Program-made: the position numbers and the translations under genes
The notes under the pieces: model-generated
Databases searched by the model: none
Told to the model about the DNA's origin: nothing
Seen by the model: only the letters and a program-made list of their open reading frames with translations
Part shown: one piece after another, positions 41,440-51,926 of the stretch
Layout of the letters: each line of letters opens with the position of its first letter
Numbering within the stretch: position 1 is the stretch's first letter
NCBI GenBank assembly: GCA_029265815.1
Contig: JAJUGU010000003.1
Coordinates: 1 to 64,000, forward strand
Direction of reading: 5' to 3'
Source: Anaerolineaceae bacterium
GTDB lineage: Bacteria; Chloroflexota; Anaerolineae; Anaerolineales; Anaerolineaceae
DNA length: 64,000 nucleotides

Positions 41440-44304
41440 TTATTGTTGGACAGCTTTGCGTTTTGCCCGGCGGTTCAATACGATTTTTGTCAGCTCAGCA
41501 ACAACCGATGGAATCAGAAGCAGCGGAACGATCAATTCCCACTGCGCCAGGTGAAGTGGCGTCGTCTGGAACACTGGATTAAGGAAAGGCACATAAACAA
41601 CAGCCAACATCAACACCAGAGAAGTCAACACAGCTATATTCATCCATTTGTTGGAGAATAACCCGATTTTCAAGAGCGGATAGCGTTCAGAACGGGCAGT
41701 AAATGCGCGCAGTAATTCAGATGCCGAGAGTGTCACAAATGCCATCGTTTCGGCGATCGCGAGGTTATCTGCAAACGATCTACCTTCAAAGTTTAACCCG
41801 CGCCAGAAAGCAAAAAGGGTTACCGCAGCAATCGCTATCGTCTGGACCACGACACCGGTACGCATGGTCTTATTGATAATCGGTTCGTTGGTCGGACGCG
41901 GTGGCTGATCCATGATATCCGGGTCACCTTTTTCGGTCCCCAATGCCAGGGCAGGTGCTCCATCCGTGATCAGATTCAACCACAATAGCTGAACCGGTGC
42001 AAGCGGAGAGAGTTCAGATGAAGATAAACCTGGGATGATAAACCGCCCTAACGCAGTGGGCAAGAAGATAATTAAAATTTCCGCAAGATTGCAGGAAATC
42101 AGGTAATAGACAAACTTACGGATATTCGAATAAATGATGCGCCCCTGTTCCACGGCCGATACAATGCTGACGTAGTTGTCGTCAGTTAGCACCATGTCTG
42201 CTGTATCCTTGGCCACATCGGTTCCTGTAATGCCCATCGAAACCCCGATATCCGCCTGTTTGATGGCAGGCGCATCATTCACCCCGTCTCCTGTCATTGC
42301 CACAACATCACCGTTTGCCTGAAGTGCGTTTACAATCCGCAGCTTGTGCTCAGGGGAAACACGCGCGTATACATCCGTCTTTTTCACCTCTTCGCGTAAT
42401 TCTTCGTCGCTCAACTGTTCCAACTGAGCGCCTGTGAGCACATTATGCCCCGCCCTCATCAATCCAATACTCTCTGCAATGGCACGAGCAGTATTGGGGT
42501 AGTCACCAGTGATCATGATCGTACGAATGCCGGCGTTGGTTGCTGTTTGAAGAGCAGGTTTTACCTCGGGTCGAGCAGGGTCGATCATGCCGATCAGACC
42601 TACAAAGACAAGGTCTTTTTCCAATTCGCTGCGTTCTAATGAATCTGGTTCCTGTTCCACAAGGCGGTATGCTACCCCCAAAACCCGCAGTGCATCACGG
42701 GTCATATCATCATTGGCGGCCAGAATTCGATTGCGAATTTCTTCATTGAGCAACTGAGGTTCATGGTCATGCAGGGGCTGATAACTTGTACACAGGTTCA
42801 TTACCAGATCAGGAGCTCCCTTTACAGCAATCACATGCCAGTTTTTATGGTCGGTATCGATAAATGGAGAAATATCCTCAACGCGCGGATCCTGCACGGC
42901 ATGAATGGTGACCATGCGTTTGAATTCGGAATCAAATGGAATCTCATTTTTTCGCGGATAAGACCGATTCAATTGCGAGGTTACTGCACCAGCCTTGATC
43001 GCGGCCACAAGGAGAGATCCCTCGGTAGGATCTCCTACCATACGGTATTCGATAGAGTTATCTTCACGAACCGTCTCTTCGATCAAAGCATCATTATTTA
43101 GCGCGCCAACCCAGAGAGCCGTTCGTACCGCAGGATAGTCATTGAGGTCGACCTCCTGGTTATCAATGGAAAATTTTCCAACGGGGGTATAGCCTTGCCC
43201 TGAAATATGGAGTAATTTTCCATCCACCCAGATCTGGGTAACGGTCATTTCATTTTGCGTGAGGGTACCAGTTTTATCAGAACAAATAACGGTGGCTGAC
43301 CCAAGAGTCTCAACAGACGACAGACGGCGAATGAGAGCATGGCGCTTGATCATCTCACGCATTCCCAGTGCCAGGCTGACGGTAACAATTGCCGGTAAGC
43401 CTTCAGGTACTGCGGCAATCGCCAGGCTGACCGCGATCATGAACAACTCTAGCGGCACACCACCTTCCAAAAGGCCCACACCGAATACGATAGCGCAGAC
43501 AATCAGACACGCCCATCCCAGAGTTTTACCGAGCTGGTCAAGTTTCTTCTGCAATGGGGTCTCTTCAGCGGCCACAGCCTGCAGCATGGTAGCGATCAAA
43601 CCCAACTGGGTATGCATACCGGTGCTGGTGACCACTCCCTTGCCGCGGCCGTATGAAACAACAGTACCCATGAACGCTGAGTTTTTCCGATCTCCCAATG
43701 ATGAGTCAGCCGTGAGGGTTAGTGTGGCATTCTTTTGCACTGGCACAGATTCACCAGTTAAAGCAGCTTCTTCCACGCGTAAATTGACCGCTTCTAAAAG
43801 GCGCAGATCTGCCGGAATAAAATAACCCGCTTCGAGGAAAACAATATCGCCGGGAACCAGTTGAGGAGCCGGGATGGTAAGACGTTTTCCGTTGCGCAGC
43901 ACATGACTCTCGGGTGCTGACATCTTTTTTAGTGCTTCCAGTGCTTCTTGTGCTTTGGATTCCTGGATCACTCCTAAAACTGCATTGAGAATAACAATAG
44001 CGATGATCGCTGATGCATCTACATACTCACCCAATATGGCAGAGATCACCGATGCCACGATCAGGAGAATAATTACAAAACTCTTCAACTGATCAAACAC
44101 CAGTTGAAGAAATGATGGTCGGGGCTTTTCTTCCAGTTGATTGGGGCCGTATTGAGCAAGACGCCTTTCAGCTTCTTCTGTCGAGAGTCCCTGCTGAGCA
44201 GGGGTTTCCAGACGTTCGAGAACCTCTTCAGCGCTCAATGCGTGCCAGGTGACCGAAAGATCATGATTTTTGGATGGTGAAGGGTCATCTGTGTTGTTTT
44301 TCAT
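41440..44304 (-). CDS. Calcium/cation-transporting P-type ATPase
   Basis: A 954-residue type II P-type ATPase of the SERCA/PMR1 group, exporting Ca2+ or another cation at the inner membrane. Features are an N-terminal cation-ATPase domain (WHALSAEEVLERL), actuator motif LTGESVPVQ, phosphorylation site CSDKTGTLTQNEMTV, KGAPD in the nucleotide-binding domain, hinge TGDGVNDAPAIK, and about ten membrane helices with the PEGLP motif in M4. Ion specificity cannot be fixed by eye. It lies 37 bases downstream of glgC, so co-transcription is possible. Confidence 0.93.
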   Translation of the reverse strand: MKNNTDDPSPSKNHDLSVTWHALSAEEVLERLETPAQQGLSTEEAERRLAQYGPNQLEEKPRPSFLQLVFDQLKSFVIILLIVASVISAILGEYVDASAIIAIVILNAVLGVIQESKAQEALEALKKMSAPESHVLRNGKRLTIPAPQLVPGDIVFLEAGYFIPADLRLLEAVNLRVEEAALTGESVPVQKNATLTLTADSSLGDRKNSAFMGTVVSYGRGKGVVTSTGMHTQLGLIATMLQAVAAEETPLQKKLDQLGKTLGWACLIVCAIVFGVGLLEGGVPLELFMIAVSLAIAAVPEGLPAIVTVSLALGMREMIKRHALIRRLSSVETLGSATVICSDKTGTLTQNEMTVTQIWVDGKLLHISGQGYTPVGKFSIDNQEVDLNDYPAVRTALWVGALNNDALIEETVREDNSIEYRMVGDPTEGSLLVAAIKAGAVTSQLNRSYPRKNEIPFDSEFKRMVTIHAVQDPRVEDISPFIDTDHKNWHVIAVKGAPDLVMNLCTSYQPLHDHEPQLLNEEIRNRILAANDDMTRDALRVLGVAYRLVEQEPDSLERSELEKDLVFVGLIGMIDPARPEVKPALQTATNAGIRTIMITGDYPNTARAIAESIGLMRAGHNVLTGAQLEQLSDEELREEVKKTDVYARVSPEHKLRIVNALQANGDVVAMTGDGVNDAPAIKQADIGVSMGITGTDVAKDTADMVLTDDNYVSIVSAVEQGRIIYSNIRKFVYYLISCNLAEILIIFLPTALGRFIIPGLSSSELSPLAPVQLLWLNLITDGAPALALGTEKGDPDIMDQPPRPTNEPIINKTMRTGVVVQTIAIAAVTLFAFWRGLNFEGRSFADNLAIAETMAFVTLSASELLRAFTARSERYPLLKIGLFSNKWMNIAVLTSLVLMLAVVYVPFLNPVFQTTPLHLAQWELIVPLLLIPSVVAELTKIVLNRRAKRKAVQQ

Positions 44305-44341
44305 TAATCAATCTCCGATATCAAAGATAGGGGGGATTGGG

Positions 44342-45598
44342 TCAGGGAGTAATTCTTGTCCCTGGTTTGATCACCCCCGACTTGGGAATTACAACAATCC
44401 CATCTCGCACCACCCAACCATCTCCATCAAGATTTGTTCCTTTAGGGAAAGGTTGGATGACTACACCTTTATTAATACGGGCGTTCTTGTCAATAATCGC
44501 TCCCCTGATCTCACACCCCTCACCAATCTCAAGCGCTCCACAAACCGCTTCGAGAGAGCCAGGTTTTTCGTAGTAATCATTGCCCATCAGCACGCTATCA
44601 GCGATGATTGTGTTACAGCGGATCTGGCTGCGTAAACCAATCACTGAATGTGTAATAGTGGCTTTCTCAATACAGCAGCCTTCAGCCAGTAATACATCTT
44701 TTAAAATACTGTCTTCTATCGTTGATCCGGGTAAAAAGCGTGGGTGGGTGTAGATGGGAAATTTCTGATCAAAGAAATTAAACGGCGGATTCTTCTCGGT
44801 GAGCATCAAGTTTGTTTCATAGAAAGACCTTATGGTACCTATATCTTCCCAGAATCCATCGAAATCATACCCAAAAACGGTATGCGTTTTTATAGAATTG
44901 GGAATAACATGAGCGCCAAAATCATCGAGCGATGGATTGCTTAATAGTTCAGTTAAGACATCAACATTGAATAGATAAATTCCCATTGATCCGAGGTATG
45001 GTTTTAGAGGATCCTCGCGGCTGACAACCTGTTTCAGCACCAGCGGATCAGTGGGTTTTTCGACAAAATCAATGATCCGGCCGTCGGGATTTCGCTTAAG
45101 AATCCCAAAACGTCCAGCGTCTGAGGCCGCTACAGGCTGAACGGCAACCGTAATATCCGCTTTGTTTTGCATATGGAAATCTGCCATTTTGGCAAAGTCC
45201 ATACGATAAAGATGATCGCCCGCCAGGATCAAAACATATTTCATACGTGTAGAACGAATTTCAAGCAGCTGTTTACGCACAGCATCCGCAGTCCCCTGGT
45301 ACCAATTTGTATTCTCCACAGTCTGTTCAGCAGCCCAGATTTGAACCCAGCCAACATGAAACGCATCAAAGTTGTAGGTACGGGAAATGTGCCGGTGAAG
45401 CGAGACAGAGTTAAATTGAGTTAAAACAGCAATACGATAGATCCCGGAATTAATGCAATTACTGATTGGAATATCGATCAGGCGGTACTTGCCCGCCATT
45501 GGTACCGCAGGTTTTGATCTCTCTTGTGTAAGGGGATACAGACGCGTTCCACGACCACCCCCCAGGATCACACCAAGAATGTCATCCATCGAACCCAT
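44342..45598 (-). CDS. glgC: Glucose-1-phosphate adenylyltransferase
   Basis: GlgC makes ADP-glucose for glycogen synthesis. The 418-residue protein has LGVILGGGRGTRLYPLTQER, SKPAVPMAGKYRLIDIPISN and GTADAVRKQL, the ADP-glucose motifs, followed by a beta-helix domain. ATG 45598, 5 bases after GGGAGGTG, is chosen over a start six codons upstream that would include that ribosome site. No other glycogen genes adjoin. Confidence 0.94.
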   Translation of the reverse strand: MGSMDDILGVILGGGRGTRLYPLTQERSKPAVPMAGKYRLIDIPISNCINSGIYRIAVLTQFNSVSLHRHISRTYNFDAFHVGWVQIWAAEQTVENTNWYQGTADAVRKQLLEIRSTRMKYVLILAGDHLYRMDFAKMADFHMQNKADITVAVQPVAASDAGRFGILKRNPDGRIIDFVEKPTDPLVLKQVVSREDPLKPYLGSMGIYLFNVDVLTELLSNPSLDDFGAHVIPNSIKTHTVFGYDFDGFWEDIGTIRSFYETNLMLTEKNPPFNFFDQKFPIYTHPRFLPGSTIEDSILKDVLLAEGCCIEKATITHSVIGLRSQIRCNTIIADSVLMGNDYYEKPGSLEAVCGALEIGEGCEIRGAIIDKNARINKGVVIQPFPKGTNLDGDGWVVRDGIVVIPKSGVIKPGTRITP

Positions 45599-45761
45599 AC
45601 AAACACCTCCCTTCAAGTATTTGCAGAGCGCTTGTTCTCAAATATCCATTGTAACAAGCATACTTGGAAAAAATGAGGGCGTCAATGAACCTGATGGAAT
45701 TCATCAGGTTTTCGGAAGATTCAAAATCACTGGCAGTTATCTTTTTCCTTTCTACAAACAA

Positions 45762-46406
45762 TCAATACAACGACGGGAACTGCCGCTGCCTGCCGCGAAA
45801 GATGAAGGTTAAAACGATGCCAGCAGCGAAACCGCCAATATGCGCCATGTAAGCCACGCCACTGGTGGCTCCTGCTGTTCCCACGCTGCTGAGGAGCTGA
45901 AGTAAGATCCATCCACCGATCACGATTAATGCAGGCATGTAAACGATCCAGCGAACCAGCAGTACACGCACGCGGCGTTGCGGATAGAGAACGAGATAAG
46001 CTCCAAGCACGCCGGCAATGGCACCCGACGCACCCAGATTGGGAACATCAGAATAGGGATCAACTGCCATTTGAGAAAATATGGCGGCGATACCGCATAA
46101 GAAATAGAATATTAGGAACTTAAAATGCCCGAAACGGTCTTCCACGTTATCGCCAAAAATGATGAGATAGAGCATGTTGCCGCCCAGGTGCAGCCATCCA
46201 CCGTGCATGAACATAGAAGTAAAAACGGTGATGAAATCGCCTGCAGGATCTGAAAGGAAGCGCAGGGGAATGAATGACCAGGAAATAATGAAATCTTCAC
46301 CTGCGGTCAATTCAAGCAGGAAGACCAGAACATTGATGATCACGAAGATCCATGTCCATACTGGAACAAGCCTGCGCTGGGTATTATCATCGCCTATCGG
46401 AATCAT
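45762..46406 (-). CDS. Rhomboid family intramembrane serine protease
   Basis: A 214-residue membrane protease with about six helices. The catalytic dyad is Ser127 in NLGASGAIAG and His189 in YMAHIGGFAAG; MHGGWLHLGGNMLYL carries the conserved HxxxN region. Rhomboids cleave transmembrane substrates within the bilayer. It lies apart from other membrane-proteolysis genes. The C-terminus ends shortly after the last helix. Confidence 0.93.
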   Translation of the reverse strand: MIPIGDDNTQRRLVPVWTWIFVIINVLVFLLELTAGEDFIISWSFIPLRFLSDPAGDFITVFTSMFMHGGWLHLGGNMLYLIIFGDNVEDRFGHFKFLIFYFLCGIAAIFSQMAVDPYSDVPNLGASGAIAGVLGAYLVLYPQRRVRVLLVRWIVYMPALIVIGGWILLQLLSSVGTAGATSGVAYMAHIGGFAAGIVLTFIFRGRQRQFPSLY

Positions 46407-46593
46407 TCAGGCTCCTCGGCACTCGATATTGCAGATTAGTATAGATGGTTTTGGGTCACGATGCAATAGGATACAAAAATTGAGATTAATTTACAGTCAT
46501 TGCAGAACTTACGCCCTTAACAGGTCGAAGCAATCTCCACTATGCCTTCCATGGGATTGCCTTGCAACGCTTGCATCGAATATATGAAAAAAA

Positions 46594-46622
46594 AAGCGTC
46601 ACCCGGCATGTGGGTGACGCTT
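46594..46622 (-). terminator. Terminator after pepF
   Basis: AAGCGTCACCC (46594-46604) and GGGTGACGCTT (46612-46622), 11 perfect pairs, 7-base loop; on the minus strand a run of at least seven T follows. Confidence 0.9.
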
Positions 46623-46651
46623 AATAAATCAACAAAGAGAACCCATCTGCT

Positions 46652-48421
46652 TTATGCCAGTTTTTCGAGTTCGTCCACCATTCCAGAAAGAACATCGAAC
46701 CCGCCCTGCCAGAATTCAGCCTTGCGTACATCGAACCCGGCATCGGCGAGGATCTTCATTGGGGCTTCTGATCCACCCGTTGAAAGGATCTTAATATATT
46801 TAGGTTTGAATGAGTCGCCTTCCGCTTTGTATTGCCGGTAGAGTGAGAGCACCAGCAGCTGCCCAAAGGCATAGGCATACACATAGAACGGCACCTGGTA
46901 GATGTGTGGAATAGAAACCCATTCGTATTTAAATTCATCTGAGACTTCCACTGCGTCACCGAACTGTTTCTTAAGGTTCTTGAAGTATGCTTCTGAAAGT
47001 TCGTCCACCGAAGCACCGTCAGCGATCAACTGATGCGCCTGCTTCTCGAACAGTGCAAAGAAAGCCTGGCGTTGGATGGTGGCATACGCATCGTCTACCT
47101 GACGGAAGAGCAGGTCGCGGCGTACCGCATCATCGGTTTCTTCAGAAAGTAACTGGTCCACCAGCATCATTTCACCAAACGTAGATGCGGTTTCTGCCAG
47201 GGGCAGGTTGGCATGCTGGGTGAACAACGTGTGCTTCTCAGCCAGCATAGAGTGAATTGAATGACCGAGTTCATGTGCCATGGTTGCCACATCATCAGCC
47301 TTACCCTGGTAATTGAGCATCACCCAGGGGGTGAGATCAGGTGATACGGTGGCACAGAAAGCTCCTGTGCGCTTGCCCTTACGTACCTCGGCATCGAGGT
47401 GATCCTCTACGAATACGCGTTCAGCCAGTTTGGCAAAGCGCGGATCAAATTGCTTGAAGGACTGCAGCACCTTTTGAGCTGCTTTTTCGTAAGGATAAGG
47501 TTTTTCAGCTTTTGCAACAGGAGCATAAATGTCATAGCGGCGCAGCTTTTTCATCCCAAGCATACGAGCTTTGAGCTTGAAAAAGCGTTTGAATACAGCT
47601 GTGTTTTTCTCGCAAACTTTGAGCAGGGTCTCGATTACCTCATCTGGCAGGTCGTTAGCCAGATTGCGGGCCGAAATGGGAGTTTTGTAATGGCGCAGAT
47701 TGATTTCTTCATTGCGCCAGTCTCTAACAATCGTCTGGTACATTTGCCCAAGAATAGGAGCGTCGTTGCCAAAAACCCGATACAACTCCTGATAAGCGCG
47801 CGCACGCAAATCTGGATCACTACTGCGCACTAGGCTCATCAGTTCTCCACGCGTCATTTCCTTCACTTCACCGTCAACTTCCACTTTGTATGTGTAGCGG
47901 TTGGTGATCGAATCATACAGGGTAACCAGAGCGCTGACTCCGGTAACATTCTTGGTATTAATAATCTTCTCTTCAGGTTCAGAGAGGGTATGCGGTTTAA
48001 AATGGCGCATTTCCTCGAGCCAGTAACGGTAATCGCCAGCCTGTTCCATCAATGGTTTTGCGACCTCATCCGCCAGATCTTTCCACCACAAACTGAAGAA
48101 TAAGGTGCGATTGTTGATCTCTGAGTTCAGCTGTTCTGTGCGGGCCACCAGCCCAAGCGCTGCCTGGTTTTGTGTGTCTTCGCTAAACCACAGCTCCGCA
48201 TAACTTCCCAGGCGCATGGCGATGCGGTAGATACTCTCTAAAGACTTCACCGCTGACATGAACTCTTTCGGGCTGATTTTGTCAGTGAGCAATGGGCGCA
48301 TTTTTTCAAAAGCAGCTGTTTCTGTTTCCAGTTTTTCAAAAGCGGCTTTCATTTCAGGTGAATCTGCAGCCGGAAACAAATCCGCCAGGCTCCATCGTTT
48401 TTGGGTATATGTTTTTGTCAT
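46652..48421 (-). CDS. pepF: M3 family oligoendopeptidase F
   Basis: A 589-residue cytosolic zinc metallopeptidase that degrades oligopeptides. The active site HELGH lies in ATMAHELGHSIHSMLAEKH; the second-half ETASTFGEMML provides the downstream Glu ligand. Full length for PepF. GAGAGGA precedes the ATG, and a strong terminator follows. Transcription appears independent of the neighbouring cupin gene. Confidence 0.93.
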   Translation of the reverse strand: MTKTYTQKRWSLADLFPAADSPEMKAAFEKLETETAAFEKMRPLLTDKISPKEFMSAVKSLESIYRIAMRLGSYAELWFSEDTQNQAALGLVARTEQLNSEINNRTLFFSLWWKDLADEVAKPLMEQAGDYRYWLEEMRHFKPHTLSEPEEKIINTKNVTGVSALVTLYDSITNRYTYKVEVDGEVKEMTRGELMSLVRSSDPDLRARAYQELYRVFGNDAPILGQMYQTIVRDWRNEEINLRHYKTPISARNLANDLPDEVIETLLKVCEKNTAVFKRFFKLKARMLGMKKLRRYDIYAPVAKAEKPYPYEKAAQKVLQSFKQFDPRFAKLAERVFVEDHLDAEVRKGKRTGAFCATVSPDLTPWVMLNYQGKADDVATMAHELGHSIHSMLAEKHTLFTQHANLPLAETASTFGEMMLVDQLLSEETDDAVRRDLLFRQVDDAYATIQRQAFFALFEKQAHQLIADGASVDELSEAYFKNLKKQFGDAVEVSDEFKYEWVSIPHIYQVPFYVYAYAFGQLLVLSLYRQYKAEGDSFKPKYIKILSTGGSEAPMKILADAGFDVRKAEFWQGGFDVLSGMVDELEKLA

Positions 48422-48539
48422 CGATTCCTCTCGTGTTCGTTGAGATTTCCGTTCTCTTACATTGCAGTGGTGCGTGTATCAAAGATTATACCTTTTTTCA
48501 ATTTTCAGAATTAAGCATCAATATTGTTCTCAAATTACT

Positions 48540-48566
48540 AAGGCTGCGAATTTTTTCCGCAGCCTT
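48540..48566 (-). terminator. Hairpin after the cupin gene
   Basis: AAGGCTGCG (48540-48548) pairs perfectly with CGCAGCCTT (48558-48566), 9-base loop. The minus-strand exit is only moderately T-rich. Confidence 0.6.
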
Positions 48567-48591
48567 TACCGAAATAGTGAGGAAAATTCAC

Positions 48592-48984
48592 TTAATGATG
48601 ATGCCCGGCTTCTTCAGCAGCATCAGCTTCTGTTTTATCTTTATGAATGGTACCGTCTGGGTGATTGGGGGGTGTATATATGGTATATAACTTCACGGGC
48701 TCGGTCTTTGAAGCGTTGATCACATTGTGCCAGGTACCAGCAGGGATGATCGCTGCTTCGCCAACACCAATGGTGTGTGTTTCAGTATCATTCAGAATAA
48801 AAGTCGCCTGGCCTTCTTCAATCCTGAAGAACTGATCGACATTGTCATGGATTTCTTTGCCGATCTCTTCCCCACCCTGCAAGCACATCACCACCAATTG
48901 CATGTGTTTGCCTGTATAAAGCACTTTTCGAAAATAGCCGTTATCTTCAGTTTCTTTTTCAATCGGTCCAAAATATCCAGTCAT
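48592..48984 (-). CDS. Single-domain cupin protein
   Basis: A 130-residue cupin: motif 1 GGEEIGKEIHDNVDQFFRIEEG in part, with metal-binding E/H residues (EIGKEIH, QFF), and motif 2 AAIIPAGTWHNVIN. It resembles small cupins of the mannose-6-phosphate isomerase-like type, of unknown substrate. The C-terminus ends in HHH, a natural three-His tail that could add metal affinity. Single gene. Confidence 0.88.
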   Translation of the reverse strand: MTGYFGPIEKETEDNGYFRKVLYTGKHMQLVVMCLQGGEEIGKEIHDNVDQFFRIEEGQATFILNDTETHTIGVGEAAIIPAGTWHNVINASKTEPVKLYTIYTPPNHPDGTIHKDKTEADAAEEAGHHH

Positions 48985-49113
48985 AAAACCCTCTCCTTAT
49001 TGAAATTATTTAGTTCCTATTCCATTACTCTATAATAAACCGTTGACCATCAATTATTCATTTACATTGTATGAGCAGTTGATAAGAAAACTCAATAATT
49101 TGCCTGAATGAAG

Positions 49114-49905
49114 TCATTTCAATTCACGAAATAATTCCAGCATTTGTGCCTGGATACCGGGCGCGCAAGCCAGCACTGAGTATGGTGGTTTAAAGTAATC
49201 ACGGCTTCCTGTCAATGAAGTTACCTTACCTCCGGCTTCCTCAACAATCAGCATTGCAGCAGCGATATCCCACGCATTCATATTCTGAAACCAGTAGGCG
49301 TCGAGTTTACCACACGCCACATAGCAGGTTTCCAGCGCAGCGCACCCCATGCGGCGCACACCCTGGGTGGAACGATTGAGAAAGTTGAACACGTGTAAAT
49401 TGCGTTCGTAGAGGTTCGAGTCGCGGCGAGTAAAAGCTGTGGCATGCAAACTTTTCTCAAGTTCGGTTACTGTGGATGGGTGGATGGGCTTGCTATTGAG
49501 GTAAGCCCCCTTTCCGCGTTCAGCAAAATAACATTCATCGCTGCTGGGGTCATAAACCACACCTAACTGAATTTTTCCAGCATGCTGCCAGGCGATGGAA
49601 ATCACATAAATGGGAATCCGATGGGCATAATTGATCGTACCATCCAGTGGATCGATGTACCAGCAGTCACCACTGCCGCCATTAAGAGAACCTGACTCTT
49701 CGGTAAGGATCGAATGAGATGGAAACCACCTGCGGATCTCTCCAACCAGGTATTCTTCGCATTGATGGTCAACTTCAGTGACCAGGTCAGTAGAACCCTT
49801 ATATCCAAGGTCGTGAGCACTATGAAAACGTTGCCTGGCAATTGCCCCGGCAAATTTTGCCCATTCGATCACCTGGGCCAATTCTGGCTTAGTTATTTCT
49901 GTCAT
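49114..49905 (-). CDS. Inositol monophosphatase family protein
   Basis: A 263-residue Mg-dependent phosphatase: ILTEESG, the metal-binding WYIDPLDGTINYAH and the C-terminal WDIAAAMLIVEEAGG are diagnostic. It may hydrolyse inositol phosphate, histidinol phosphate or 3'-phosphoadenosine-type substrates. Its ATG overlaps the HD-hydrolase stop (TAATG), so the two genes are translationally coupled. Confidence 0.92.
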   Translation of the reverse strand: MTEITKPELAQVIEWAKFAGAIARQRFHSAHDLGYKGSTDLVTEVDHQCEEYLVGEIRRWFPSHSILTEESGSLNGGSGDCWYIDPLDGTINYAHRIPIYVISIAWQHAGKIQLGVVYDPSSDECYFAERGKGAYLNSKPIHPSTVTELEKSLHATAFTRRDSNLYERNLHVFNFLNRSTQGVRRMGCAALETCYVACGKLDAYWFQNMNAWDIAAAMLIVEEAGGKVTSLTGSRDYFKPPYSVLACAPGIQAQMLELFRELK

Positions 49906-50540
49906 TAACGATCTCCGTTGATTTCAGCAATGAGTTGTATAAAGAAATCATCCAGAAAACGACTGCGTGCGCGGGCCAGCTCGCGGGCTGAAGGGGTGAA
50001 CAGTTTTTTCTCAATCTTGCGCAGCTTGAACAGGTACTCGTGATATGCGCTATGTAATTCTCCTGGTAGTTCTTGACCAGTCTCGAGGAACTGCCTTGAA
50101 GGTTCAGCATAGAACGGCGTGCCCGCCAGGGCGGCATAGACCACCACACGCACCGCACCGATAGCACCAAGTACGTCTAATTTATCGGCATCAAATAGAC
50201 ACTTGGCTTCGATGGTCTGCGGCGGCTCGCGGTCATCACGGTAGCGGTGGGCGCGGATGCAGTGCTGCACTGCCTTAATCCTCTCTACTGGCCAGCCTTC
50301 TGTGATTAATACGCTTTCAGCGAATTCTGCTGAACGCAGGTGGTGCTCTTTACGCACATCGCTGCCCGGGGTGGTGCCATCGGCGTCATGCAGCAGGGCG
50401 GCAGCGCGCACGATCTCCAGGTCCGCCCCCTCCGCCCGGGCGAGGCGCTCCGCCATGCGGTAAACGCGTTCTATGTGTGAAAAGTCGTGTACCGCGTCGG
50501 TATTGATATACCACTCTCTTGCTTGCTCAAGTGTAAGCAT
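49905..50540 (-). CDS. HD-domain phosphohydrolase
   Basis: A 211-residue protein with the HD motif: HDFSHIERVYRMAERLA (first His), AALLHDADGT (His-Asp) and DADKLDVLGAIG for the distal Asp. It resembles YfbR/YedJ-like nucleotidase or uncharacterised HD hydrolases. It is coupled with the IMPase-like gene downstream. Substrate unknown. Confidence 0.9.
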   Translation of the reverse strand: MLTLEQAREWYINTDAVHDFSHIERVYRMAERLARAEGADLEIVRAAALLHDADGTTPGSDVRKEHHLRSAEFAESVLITEGWPVERIKAVQHCIRAHRYRDDREPPQTIEAKCLFDADKLDVLGAIGAVRVVVYAALAGTPFYAEPSRQFLETGQELPGELHSAYHEYLFKLRKIEKKLFTPSARELARARSRFLDDFFIQLIAEINGDR

Positions 50541-50637
50541 CGTTTTTTCTGATCATCGAAAAGAGTAAAAAGAAAGACTTAAATTTACAAAAGTCCCGAA
50601 AAAACTTTTTTATAAATCTTTCATTCCTTGTTTTGTT

Positions 50638-51888
50638 TTACTCTTTTACAACTGATCCTTTCTTTATAACAGTTTCCACCAGATTGCCGCCGAAGCGGTA
50701 ACCCAGGTGGCGGTAATCGCTCACCGAAAGGATCAGCAGGTCGGCCTGCTTACCCTCCTCCAGCGATCCTAAAGAATCTTCTTTGCGTATAGCCTTAGCA
50801 GCGTTTACCGTTGCCGCAGCCACAGCCTGCGCCGGGGTCAATTTAAGATAACGGCAGGCCAAAGCAATGACAAACTGCATGTTTTCACACCACGCCGTGC
50901 CCGGGTTAATGTCAGTAGCCACCGCCAGGTAGCCATCAGCAGCAATGATCTCTCTGGCTGGCGTGTATTCCGGCTGAGCCAGCCCAAAAGGCGTGCATGG
51001 CAGCGAGACGGCAACCGTTTGCGAGCCGCCAAGTTTGAGAATTTCCTCACGAGAGGTTCTCACCACGTGATCAATCGAAACCGCACCCATTTCGACCGCC
51101 AGCGCCGCCCCGCCCAGATTTTCAAATTCATCCACATGAACCTTGAGTGGAAATCCCAATCGTTTGGCGGCGGCCATGATTGAGCGTGTTTGCTCCAGTG
51201 AAAAAGCGCCCTTTTCACAGAACACATCTATAAAAGGCAGCGGCTGGTTAAGTCCACGGTTGTGCCAGAATTCAACCGCAGCGGGCAGCATAATGTCGCA
51301 GATCAAGCGGGTATATTCATCTTCGCGTTCTGCATATTCCGGAGGAATGGCGTGTGCCGGTAAAAAAGTAGGAACGAGTTCGAGCGGCCCTTCAGCGTCG
51401 AGTCGCAGCAGCACACCGAGTTGTGTGAGTTCCGATTGAAGTTCCAGCCCGTAACCAGTTTTTGCTTCAGCCGTGGTGGTTCCATAGCGGAACATTTTGC
51501 GGGCGCGCGCACGTGTTTGAGCCAGTAACTCTTCAACCGTTGCCTGACGAGTGGCGCGCATGGTGGAGGCGATGCCCCCGCCGGCTGCCATGATCTCCAT
51601 ATAGGTTTTACCCTGCAGGCGCATCTCGAATTCTGCAGCTCTGTCTCCTGCCCAAACCAAATGGGTATGCGGGTCAATCAAGCCGGGCATCACCACTTTC
51701 CCACAGGCATCCAGCCGCTCTTCGTTTGGAAAGCGCATCAATAAATCTTCGGTTCGCCCCACTGCGGCAATCTTCTCACCGCAGATCATCACAGCCCCAT
51801 TCTCAATGATTCCGAGACGACCCAGATCCTTCCCCCGTTGTGCTCCGCCTGCCAGGGTCAGTAATTGAGATGCTGAATGAACGAGCAT
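50638..51888 (-). CDS. hutI: Imidazolonepropionase
   Basis: HutI opens the imidazolone ring in histidine degradation. The 416-residue amidohydrolase has the metal-binding LIDPHTHLVWAGDRAAEF, then GGGIASTMRATR, KTGYGL and HVDEFEN with the other ligands. No hutH, hutU or hutG genes are present in this window, so the rest of the pathway must be elsewhere or absent. Confidence 0.94.
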   Translation of the reverse strand: MLVHSASQLLTLAGGAQRGKDLGRLGIIENGAVMICGEKIAAVGRTEDLLMRFPNEERLDACGKVVMPGLIDPHTHLVWAGDRAAEFEMRLQGKTYMEIMAAGGGIASTMRATRQATVEELLAQTRARARKMFRYGTTTAEAKTGYGLELQSELTQLGVLLRLDAEGPLELVPTFLPAHAIPPEYAEREDEYTRLICDIMLPAAVEFWHNRGLNQPLPFIDVFCEKGAFSLEQTRSIMAAAKRLGFPLKVHVDEFENLGGAALAVEMGAVSIDHVVRTSREEILKLGGSQTVAVSLPCTPFGLAQPEYTPAREIIAADGYLAVATDINPGTAWCENMQFVIALACRYLKLTPAQAVAAATVNAAKAIRKEDSLGSLEEGKQADLLILSVSDYRHLGYRFGGNLVETVIKKGSVVKE

Positions 51889-51926
51889 GACAAACCCAAC
51901 CTTTCTTTATCAGTTTTAGTATACCG

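Noticed and set aside
46430-46590. Possible insertion-sequence remnant between rhomboid and pepF, with GCAATC and GATTGC arms
   Set aside because: Arms are only six bases, there is no transposase fragment, and no target duplication was seen.
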